Assembly: GCA_964637705.1 (NCBI GenBank)
Contig: CAZWVM010000022.1
Coordinates: 1 to 27,492 of the forward strand
Reading direction: 5' to 3'
From: CAZWVM01 sp964637705
GTDB taxonomy: Bacteria; UBA8481
DNA: 27,492 nt
Below the pieces are notes generated by a model. That model searched no databases. It saw only the letters and a list, made by a program, of their open reading frames with translations, and had not been told where the DNA came from. Both the position numbers and the translations under genes were made by a program. Shown here piece by piece: positions 8,442-15,393 of the stretch; the stretch's first letter is position 1, and each line of letters opens with the position of its first letter.

Positions 8442-9004
8442 AGATGATCGAAATGAACTCTGTAGCAACGATCGAGCCGGGCTCGATCACGGCGGAACTC
8501 CTGGCGGAGAGCGCCGTCGTCCTGGAAAGCTCGAAGGTCACCGGCAAACTCCCGAACGCCAAGCTCGGCGACGACGCGGTCGACACCGTGAACCTGGTCG
8601 ACGGGGCTGTGACCCTGGACAAGGCCGAGGAGCTCATCCGCTCGACGCCCCTCATCACGAACGCGAACGAGGCGTCCGTCACCGGGACGACCGAGGCGGC
8701 CGTGAAGTCGGGCTCGTTCCAGAAGAACAGCGGCAATTCGCCGTATGTCTCCTTCGCCGTGAACGCCCAGCTCAAGGTCGACAACCCGGCCTCGATCGGG
8801 TCCCTCAAGGTCTACATCGACTCCGAGGCATCGCCGCGCGCGACCTTGACGACCCAGGCCACGAGCTACGACGCCCTCGCGTCGGGCTACATCGATATCT
8901 CCGACCTATCGAACGGGCAGCACACGGTCACGGTCAAGCTCGTGAATGACACGGCGGGCGCGAAGGTGACCAACAAGCTCTTCGAGTTCTTCGCGGTCAA
9001 GTAA
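8438..9004 (+). CDS. Putative tail fibre or fibre-tip protein
   Basis: The ATG at 8438 lies in a four-base overlap behind a GAGGAGG site; a second ATG two codons later is possible. The 188-aa product starts with short quasi-repeats typical of phage fibres (ITAELLAESAVVL, KVTGKLPNAKL, DDAVDTVNLVDGAVT), where hydrophobic residues alternate in collapsed strands. Residues about 100-188 form a beta-sandwich-like domain (LKVYIDSEASPRATLTTQ, HTVTVKLVNDTAG). The pattern suggests a trimeric shaft plus tip, but no receptor-binding family can be named. Confidence 0.55.
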   Translation: MKMIEMNSVATIEPGSITAELLAESAVVLESSKVTGKLPNAKLGDDAVDTVNLVDGAVTLDKAEELIRSTPLITNANEASVTGTTEAAVKSGSFQKNSGNSPYVSFAVNAQLKVDNPASIGSLKVYIDSEASPRATLTTQATSYDALASGYIDISDLSNGQHTVTVKLVNDTAGAKVTNKLFEFFAVK

Positions 9005-9006
9005 CC

Positions 9007-9132
9007 GTGCCGCCAGTCATTGACATGCTGGCGGCTCCGGACGAGTCCGGGCCCGTCATCGAGAGTGAAACCGCTCCCGATGACGGTGACCCGGGCACTC
9101 CGATCGTCATGAACGAGGCGCCGGTCGAATGA
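9007..9132 (+). CDS. Short acidic peptide ORF, 41 aa
   Basis: A 41-codon ORF runs from GTG 9007, two bases after the previous stop, to a TGA that overlaps the next ATG in an ATGA. It fills a 124-base gap in an otherwise gapless operon. The peptide is acidic, with many Pro, Asp and Glu, and likely disordered. Its reality rests only on the tight packing, and no strong ribosome-binding site is seen. Confidence 0.4.
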   Translation: MPPVIDMLAAPDESGPVIESETAPDDGDPGTPIVMNEAPVE

Positions 9133-9593
9133 ACGTCGTCGTCGCGATCAAGGGCTGGGTCAAGGACCTCGTGGCCGATGCCGTGCACCTCATGGCTGGC
9201 GTCGACGAGGACGGGTTCGCCCGCCTCATGGTCCACGACCCGTCCGCGACCGTGGCACGCGAGATCGCGCGGCGGGCGCCCCTGGGCGCGCCGTCGTCGA
9301 TCATGCCGTTCGAGGTCGTGGCGACGCCGACGCGCACGGACGTGCCGCTCGGGCGCACAGTCGACGACGTGACGACGTACCCGGAGTCGATCCGCGTCCG
9401 CGTCGGCGACGGCGGCGACGGCAACCGCCTGAAGCTCTGGCTCACGGCGAGCGACCTGGTCGAGGTCGGGCCGTGGCGCTTCGAGGGCTACGCGACCGAG
9501 ACGTTCCGGATCGAGGGCGGGATCATCGCGGCCGCGGTCGCGGCCGAGACGGCGCCCGCGATCGAGGCGCAGATCGAGGCGCATTATGACTGA
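9129..9593 (+). CDS. Hypothetical structural protein, 154 aa
   Basis: This 154-aa product begins in an ATGA overlap. Residues about 60-125 look like a beta-rich domain (MPFEVVATPTRTDVPL, ESIRVRVGDGGDGNRLKLWL), and the C-terminus is an alanine-rich helix. With this gene the GCGGCCGC style of the phage resumes after the fibre block. It overlaps the 910-aa tail gene by eight bases. It is probably a tail component. The family is not recognised. Confidence 0.65.
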   Translation: MNVVVAIKGWVKDLVADAVHLMAGVDEDGFARLMVHDPSATVAREIARRAPLGAPSSIMPFEVVATPTRTDVPLGRTVDDVTTYPESIRVRVGDGGDGNRLKLWLTASDLVEVGPWRFEGYATETFRIEGGIIAAAVAAETAPAIEAQIEAHYD

Positions 9594-12318
9594 TACGCTA
9601 TCGACGCGCGGGTGGGCGCGCGGCGTCATGAACAACGGCGACCCGGCCGACCTGCCGCGGACGAGCCTGCGCGACGGCGAGAACCTGCGGCTCGACGCAT
9701 CCGGCGGCGCGGCCGCGCGGCCGGGCACGGGCGTCGTCGCGGTGCCGGCGCTGCCGGCGACGTGCGTCGGACCCTGGGAGTACCGCGACGGCACCTACAC
9801 CGCAGTCATCGTCGCGGACGCGACCGGCGGCATCTGGGAGGTGAAGAACGGCGCGACGAAGATCGCCCAGTTCCCGTACCTGCTGGCGCAGACCGTCGTC
9901 GGCGACGACAGCGCGTTCAACCGGATCGAATTCGTCAACGGCCACGATCGGCCGCACCTGCTGCGCCGCACGACGGACCTCGTCAACTGGCCGAACGGGT
10001 GGGAATTCCGCGCGGCCGGGCACGTCGCGGGCCCGACGACGCCCGCGGCCGCGTACGTCGCGGGCAACACATTCACGGCGCCGGGCGACCGGCGACTCGG
10101 GCTTGCGTACCGGCCGGGCACCGGCCGCGACCTCTTGCTGCGCGAACCGGCCGCGGCCGCGCCGGAGCACGAGATCGACAAGCGCTACATCGCGGGCGCG
10201 TGGGCCTCGGTCACGAACACGGCCGCGCACGGCAGCTCGACGCTCGGCGGCCCGATGGCCTACTCGATCCTGGCGCCGGAGGGGTTCCACGTCTCGGGCG
10301 GCATCCTCACGGTCGCGCCGGGCGCGACGGCGCCGCCCGTCGGGCACCACGCGCGCACGCTCTACGCCTACCGCTGGGATATCGACCAGTTCACGGACTC
10401 GCTCGCGCTCTATAACGACAGCGCGGACGCGGCATACCGCGAGGCGCTCGTCTGGGACGCGGCCGCGGCCGCGGCCGTGCCGCGCACCTGGGGACAGAAC
10501 CGCTTCTTCTTCACCTGCATGGTAGACCATCACGACGAGTATTCGGGGCAGCCCGTGCTCGTGAACCGTTACGTCGGGCGCGCGCTCATGGAACTGACCG
10601 AGCTCGATACCGTCAATTTCCGCGCAAAGTGCCGCTGGCTCCACTTCGATAAGACGTTTCTGGGGACGGCGCCGCCGTCGCCGCCGACGGACGCCGAGTT
10701 CCGCGCCGAGTACTACCGCCTCTACTCCTCGTTCATGACGGCCGTCGACGTGACCGGGTCGCCGTCGTCGCAGGTCTGGATCCTCGAGCAGCCGGGCGCG
10801 GTCGGCGCCTCATTCGCTCCGAGCGGCAACGCGCGGCTCGTCCGCTACGACATCGCAGGTACGACCGCGACGCGGTCGACGCCGATCGACGCCGGGTTCT
10901 CGTGCGGCGCGAGCCGCGCCTCGGCGCTCGTCTACAATCACGGCTCGGGCGACGGCAAGCTGCACTTCTACCAGGACGGCACGAACGTCGTGCGCACCTA
11001 CGACATCGTCTCGAACCAGTGGTCGTCGACGACGACGCTCGCCGACGGCAGCGGGATGGCGACGCACCACGGGCCGATCGATACGTCGGCGCCGGACGCG
11101 CCGTATGTCTGGTTCTTCGACAAGACCGGGACCGACGTGGCCGGGAAGCTGCGGCGCGAGCTCTTGCCGAACGCCGTCGTGCCCGAGGGGACGGCCGCGT
11201 GGCGCTTTGGCGTGACGCTCGTCGACAATGCGGGCGCCGAGAGCCCGGTCTCAGAGGCCGCGATCGTGACGGCGCCGTATAACGCGAGCGTGACCTTGTC
11301 GTCGATCGCGGTCGGCGGCGCCGCGATCGTCGCGCGCCGCATCTACGGGTCGCTCGGCGACGGCGAGACGCTCTACTACATCACCGAGATCGCGGACAAC
11401 ACGACGACGCAGATCGACGTCTCGACCGACGAGAGCGCGCGGACGCAGGGGATCGCGGCGCCGACGGCCCTGACGCACGTGGCGCCGCCCGAGGGCGTCG
11501 CGCTCGTGGCCGCGGTCGGCGACCAGTACATCTTCGCCGCGACCGCGGCCGCGCCGAACCGGTACTGGTGGACGCCGACGAACGCGCCGGACCGCGTGCC
11601 GGACGTAAACGTCGGGGACCTCGGCGGAGACCGCCGCGCGATCGTCCAGGTGAACGGGCTCGGCACCGCGGTCGTGATGCGCAAGGAGAGCGACCTCTTC
11701 GTCCTGGACGCGATCGACGGCGCCGCGCGGCGCGTCGGCGGCGCGGGCACGCGGCACCGCGCGTCGGTGCTCTTCGACGAGCGGCTCGGCGACGTCTGGG
11801 TCGCGCCCGACGGCGTCTACGCCTTCGACGGCTACACGGCACGGCGCGTCACGGATGACGAGCGCGGCGAGCCGATCTTCGCGGCCGCCTACCTGGCCGC
11901 GCTGACGGGCGCGGCCGCGGTGTACGGCTTCGCGTGGCACGGCCGCCTCTACTGGCTCACGGCCGACGGCCGCGCCTGGATCTACGAGCCGGCGGCGCGG
12001 CGGTGGCTGCCGCCCGACCGGTACCCGTTCGCGCCGCGCGGCGCGCGGCACATCCGGAACGCGGTCGACCTGGCCGGCGGCGCGGCCGCGCTCGAGGGCA
12101 TCTGGGCGATCGCGGGCGACGGCCGCATGTGGCGGCTCGAGAACGACGCGGCCGCGTTCGACGGCGCGCGCTGGAACGGCGTCGTGTACGCGACCTGGAG
12201 CGACACGGCGCCCGCGTCCGCGCGCATCCGATGGTTCCTCGAGACGCAGTCGCCGCTCATGGCCGAGGGCGCGGACGCGGTCGCGGCCGATCTCTACGTG
12301 GACTGCGAGGTCTCCTGA
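9586..12318 (+). CDS. Large beta-rich tail protein (nozzle / gp10-like)
   Basis: This 910-aa protein opens with MNNGDPADLPRTSLRDGENL and APRPGTG-type sequence in which the protein describes a fixed N-terminal segment before repeated beta motifs. Repeats such as VGPWEYRDGTYTAVIVADA, WEVKNGATKIAQF, RKESDLFVLDAIDG, LGDVWVAPDGVYAFDGYTA and WAIAGDGRMWRLEND look like beta-propeller blades. This resembles the P22 gp10-type packaged-DNA stabilisation proteins and T7-type nozzle proteins, which close the tail below the adaptor. Position before the ejection proteins agrees. The segment near 540-620 (GVTLVDNAGAESPVSEAAIV) resembles a fibronectin-like insert. The assignment is by pattern, not a diagnostic site. 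Confidence 0.55.
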   Translation: MTDTLSTRGWARGVMNNGDPADLPRTSLRDGENLRLDASGGAAARPGTGVVAVPALPATCVGPWEYRDGTYTAVIVADATGGIWEVKNGATKIAQFPYLLAQTVVGDDSAFNRIEFVNGHDRPHLLRRTTDLVNWPNGWEFRAAGHVAGPTTPAAAYVAGNTFTAPGDRRLGLAYRPGTGRDLLLREPAAAAPEHEIDKRYIAGAWASVTNTAAHGSSTLGGPMAYSILAPEGFHVSGGILTVAPGATAPPVGHHARTLYAYRWDIDQFTDSLALYNDSADAAYREALVWDAAAAAAVPRTWGQNRFFFTCMVDHHDEYSGQPVLVNRYVGRALMELTELDTVNFRAKCRWLHFDKTFLGTAPPSPPTDAEFRAEYYRLYSSFMTAVDVTGSPSSQVWILEQPGAVGASFAPSGNARLVRYDIAGTTATRSTPIDAGFSCGASRASALVYNHGSGDGKLHFYQDGTNVVRTYDIVSNQWSSTTTLADGSGMATHHGPIDTSAPDAPYVWFFDKTGTDVAGKLRRELLPNAVVPEGTAAWRFGVTLVDNAGAESPVSEAAIVTAPYNASVTLSSIAVGGAAIVARRIYGSLGDGETLYYITEIADNTTTQIDVSTDESARTQGIAAPTALTHVAPPEGVALVAAVGDQYIFAATAAAPNRYWWTPTNAPDRVPDVNVGDLGGDRRAIVQVNGLGTAVVMRKESDLFVLDAIDGAARRVGGAGTRHRASVLFDERLGDVWVAPDGVYAFDGYTARRVTDDERGEPIFAAAYLAALTGAAAVYGFAWHGRLYWLTADGRAWIYEPAARRWLPPDRYPFAPRGARHIRNAVDLAGGAAALEGIWAIAGDGRMWRLENDAAAFDGARWNGVVYATWSDTAPASARIRWFLETQSPLMAEGADAVAADLYVDCEVS

Positions 12319-12656
12319 TGCTCATCCTGCCGACGATACTCGAGCCGCTCGACGGCGCGGCCGTGACGACGCCCGCGACGCTGAAGATCCGAAAGAACAC
12401 GCCGCTCCAGAAGACGTATCTATTTCAGGTCGCGCTCGACGCCGCGTTCGCGGCCGTAGCCTGGAGCGCGACGCACACGAACAACGCGCTCTGGAACGAG
12501 ATCGCGATCGCGGCGCCGTTGTCGATCGGCACCTACTGGTTCCGGGTCGGCGTGCTCGACGGCGCCGTCTACGTCTACGTCGGGCCGAATGCCTTTGAGG
12601 TCGTGGCGCCGCCGCGCGCGACCGACCTCCGCATCGTCGGCGAAAGGGTCAACTGA
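12318..12656 (+). CDS. Fibronectin/Ig-like tail protein, 112 aa
   Basis: The ATG at 12318 overlaps the previous TGA by one base. The 112-aa product looks like one beta-sandwich of fibronectin type III style: ILEPLDGAAVTTPATLKI, then TYLFQVALDAAFAAVAWS, a tryptophan before the central strand, GTYWFRVGVLDGAVYVYV, and a last strand FEVV. Such domains are commonly displayed on tails. A short basic tail follows. Start and stop are both shared with neighbours. Confidence 0.6.
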   Translation: MLILPTILEPLDGAAVTTPATLKIRKNTPLQKTYLFQVALDAAFAAVAWSATHTNNALWNEIAIAAPLSIGTYWFRVGVLDGAVYVYVGPNAFEVVAPPRATDLRIVGERVN

Positions 12657-13141
12657 TGCCGCCCGTCCCGCTCGCATTCCTCGAGGCTCGCTACAACTAT
12701 TTCGACGCGGCCGGGCGCCCCGAGGTCACGGCCTCGCGCGTGATCCGGTGGGAGCGCGACCAGGGCGCGGGTTGGGTGCATCAGGCGATGTATGACAACC
12801 TGGTCGGCATCGTGCTCTTCGACGGCGCGGACCACGCCGTCGGCGACCGCTGGCGCTATGCGCTCCAGACGTCGAACGGGGCTGCGCTCTCGGCCGCGCG
12901 CGTGTCGCCGGTCTTCTACCTCGGCGACCGCTGGAACGTGACGCTCGTCGTCGATCGCGGCCGCGAGACGAAGTCGTGGACGGGCCTCAACGGCACGTCG
13001 CGCGGCGCGCGCCGCGACGTGCGGCTGCCGCTGCCGCAGCGGTGCCGCGGCCGCATGGCGGCGGTGCGCTTCGAGGCGGGCGCGGAGACGCGGCTGCACG
13101 GCCTCACGTTCGCGGTCGCGCGCGGGGCACGGATCCGATGA
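12656..13141 (+). CDS. Hypothetical beta-rich tail protein, 161 aa
   Basis: The ATG at 12656 overlaps the previous TGA by one base. The first part has alternating strands (ARYNYFDAAGRPEVTASRVIRWERD), a tryptophan-containing middle (VGDRWRYALQTSNG), and a basic C-terminal half (SRGARRDVRLPLPQRCRGR). No membrane segment or signal is seen. It is probably a tail accessory protein encoded with the nozzle. The family is not recognised. Confidence 0.6.
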   Translation: MPPVPLAFLEARYNYFDAAGRPEVTASRVIRWERDQGAGWVHQAMYDNLVGIVLFDGADHAVGDRWRYALQTSNGAALSAARVSPVFYLGDRWNVTLVVDRGRETKSWTGLNGTSRGARRDVRLPLPQRCRGRMAAVRFEAGAETRLHGLTFAVARGARIR

Positions 13142-13302
13142 ACCCGATACCGGAGCCGGCGGCGCCGCGGCCGACAGGAAAGAACACGGTCGACGCGGCC
13201 GCGGCCGCGGCGCACGCGAACCTGGCGGAGCTGGTCAAGAATCTGAATGCGCGGCTCGAGCGGATCGAGGCGCGGCTGCGGGAACTCGAAAGGAGCAACT
13301 GA
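13138..13302 (+). CDS. Small coiled-coil protein, 54 aa
   Basis: A 54-aa ORF starts at ATG 13138 in an overlap with the previous stop and ends two bases before the next ATG. After a proline-rich start, residues about 18-54 form a continuous amphipathic helix with heptad-like leucines (LAELVKNLNARLERIEARLR), so it should self-associate. It may be a minor virion or assembly protein. No family is recognised. Confidence 0.6.
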   Translation: MNPIPEPAAPRPTGKNTVDAAAAAAHANLAELVKNLNARLERIEARLRELERSN

Positions 13303-13304
13303 TC

Positions 13305-13967
13305 ATGGCTGCATGGGTCTTACCGGCACTCCAGGGCGTGGCCTCGGTCGCGTCGATGTTCGGCGCGAACGCGGCGCGGAAGAAGGCGACGCGCGCGGCC
13401 GAGGCCGCGGAGCGCGAGGCGGAGTCGCGGCGCGTCGGGTACGCGAGCGAGTCGCCGAACGAGATGGCGCAGCGCGCCATGTGGACGCGCGTCGCGCAGC
13501 AGTATGCGGGCGGCGCGGCGCCGGCCGCCGAGCAGGCCGCGAGCGACCGCACATATCAGGTCGCGGCCGCGCGGCGCGGTCGCGCGGGCGCGGCGGCGAC
13601 GCAGTCGCTCTCCGACTACCTGGCGCGGCGCGGCGAGAGCGGCAGCGCGGCCGGGCTGGCGCGGCTCGCGGCCGTCGGCGCGGACCAGCGGCGCGACGAG
13701 GACGAGGCCGCGATGCTCGAGCGCGCGGCGCAGCACCGCGAGATGGTCGAGCGCGTCGCGCGCGGCTACTCGATGATCGGCGAGGACCTCGACCGCGGCT
13801 ACCGGAACCGCGCGCTCCTGGCGTCCGGCGCGCCGGGGCCGTCGATGGCGCGTTCGCGCTACTACGACGAGCAGGCGGCCGGGTACGAGGATCTCGGCGG
13901 CGAGCTGCTCGGGCGCAGCCTCTACGGCCTCGAGGACTGGTGGAACAAGAAGGGCAAGGTGAACTGA
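13305..13967 (+). CDS. Ejection (internal virion) protein, gp14-like by position
   Basis: The 220-aa product has an N-terminal hydrophobic stretch (WVLPALQGVASVASMFGANAAR, split here by its glycine) followed by a long alanine/arginine/glutamate-rich helix to about residue 165. A hydrophobic start plus coiled-coil body is the usual plan of T7 gp14-like ejection proteins, which pass into the host envelope during infection. It is the first of three ejection-type genes ending in the giant protein. The C-terminus (RSLYGLEDWWNKKGKVN) is aromatic and basic. The start follows AAAGGAG. Confidence 0.58.
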   Translation: MAAWVLPALQGVASVASMFGANAARKKATRAAEAAEREAESRRVGYASESPNEMAQRAMWTRVAQQYAGGAAPAAEQAASDRTYQVAAARRGRAGAAATQSLSDYLARRGESGSAAGLARLAAVGADQRRDEDEAAMLERAAQHREMVERVARGYSMIGEDLDRGYRNRALLASGAPGPSMARSRYYDEQAAGYEDLGGELLGRSLYGLEDWWNKKGKVN

Positions 13968-13968
13968 G

Positions 13969-15393
13969 ATGGCGGGATTCGGCGGCGCGATCGCGCGCGG
14001 GTTGCGGCGGCGTGACGAGATCGAGGACCGGGCGCGGCGGCAACTGTACGAGGACGTGGCGACGAAGATGGCGCGGCTGAACGCGGAGAAGGCCGAGCTC
14101 GAGAACGCCTGGGCGGTCGAGGACCGGCCGGACGCGGTCGCGCGGCGCGGCCTCGCGCTCGACGCGGCGCGCGAGGGCCTGACGCAGACGCGCGACGAGA
14201 CGACGTTCAACAGGAACCGCGACGCGCGCGGCGCGACCGCGACCGCGCTCGCGACCGACGAGGCGGCACGGGCCGCGCGCGAGGCCGAAGAGCGGCGAGC
14301 GGCCGCGCGGCGCGCTGAGGTCGACAACGCCTTCGACGCCGCGCGGCGGGACGCGGCGGCGGCGCCGGCCGCGGCCGGGGATGCGATCGCGGCGGCGCGA
14401 CGGCGCGCCGAGGCGGCGGGCGGCACGCTCACGGCCGAGCAGGAGGCCGTGATACGCGCGGCGGCCGAGCGCGCGGCGGACGAGGAGATCGAGCGGCGCG
14501 CGACCGCGGCATACGGCGCGGCGCGGCAGCAACCGGAGCTAGTCGGGTCGCTGATCGCCGGGCTCGAGCAGGACGCGCGACGGCTCGGGCGCACGCTCGC
14601 GGCGCGGCCGGATATCGTCGAGCGGCTGCGCGCAGAGGCCGCGGCACGCGAGCCGGGCGCCATCGCGGCGCGCGATGTCGACGAGGCCGCGGCGCGCGCG
14701 AACGCGGTCGCGGTGCTGCGCGAGCGCGCGATCAACCAGGCGCGTGAGCGGTTCCGCGGCGGCGACGCCCAGGAGCGCGCGCGGATCCGCGAGGTCGTAC
14801 GGCAGCGCTATGGCATTGACTTCGAGGAGCCGGAGCCCGGCGTCGTCGCGGCCGAGCCGCTGCCGCAGCCGCGCGGAGCGGCCGCGCGCGCCGTTGACCC
14901 GGTCTCGGCGCTCTTTGGTGCCGCGGCGCCGTCGCGCGTCGCGGCTGCGGACCGAAACACGGTGATGATCGACGGTGAGCCGTATCAGATCCGCGGCAGC
15001 GGCCGCAACATGATCTACGTCGGGCCGGGCGGCGAGGTCGTGAGGCCGCGCGTGCCGGGCGGCGGCGCGGGCCGCGGCAGCGGCAGCGGTGGAGCGGCCG
15101 CGGAGGGCGGCGCCACGACCGGTCGCCTGACGGATACGCAGAGGCGGGCGGCGGTAGGGGAGCGCGCAAATCTGATGACGGAAGCAAGACAATTACAGAA
15201 CGACGCGAATCATCTCATCAATGCCTATGGGAGCGTAAACAGCGGTTCACTCAGTCCGGAACAGAGAAAAGAAGTAGATCAGTTCATCAGGACCGCAAGA
15301 GGTCTTCAAAGAAGGTGGAGCGAGCATAACGCGAAGTTTACGGGCGAGATTGCGCTGCCCGATTTCCCGTTCACTGGAGGCTTTTTCCGCTAA
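13969..15393 (+). CDS. Ejection (internal virion) protein, gp15-like by position
   Basis: This 474-aa protein is almost wholly helical and charged: residues about 15-290 are Ala/Arg/Glu coiled coil. Residues about 325-360 form a small beta segment (NTVMIDGEPYQIRGSGRNMIYV), followed by a glycine-rich linker. The last about 80 residues (from RANLMTEARQLQNDAN) are a different, lower-GC segment with fewer alanines, ending FPFTGGFFR. Position between the other two suggests an internal virion protein that forms part of the DNA-ejection channel. The start follows the previous stop by one base; the TAA overlaps the next ATG by one base. Confidence 0.58.
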   Translation: MAGFGGAIARGLRRRDEIEDRARRQLYEDVATKMARLNAEKAELENAWAVEDRPDAVARRGLALDAAREGLTQTRDETTFNRNRDARGATATALATDEAARAAREAEERRAAARRAEVDNAFDAARRDAAAAPAAAGDAIAAARRRAEAAGGTLTAEQEAVIRAAAERAADEEIERRATAAYGAARQQPELVGSLIAGLEQDARRLGRTLAARPDIVERLRAEAAAREPGAIAARDVDEAAARANAVAVLRERAINQARERFRGGDAQERARIREVVRQRYGIDFEEPEPGVVAAEPLPQPRGAAARAVDPVSALFGAAAPSRVAAADRNTVMIDGEPYQIRGSGRNMIYVGPGGEVVRPRVPGGGAGRGSGSGGAAAEGGATTGRLTDTQRRAAVGERANLMTEARQLQNDANHLINAYGSVNSGSLSPEQRKEVDQFIRTARGLQRRWSEHNAKFTGEIALPDFPFTGGFFR

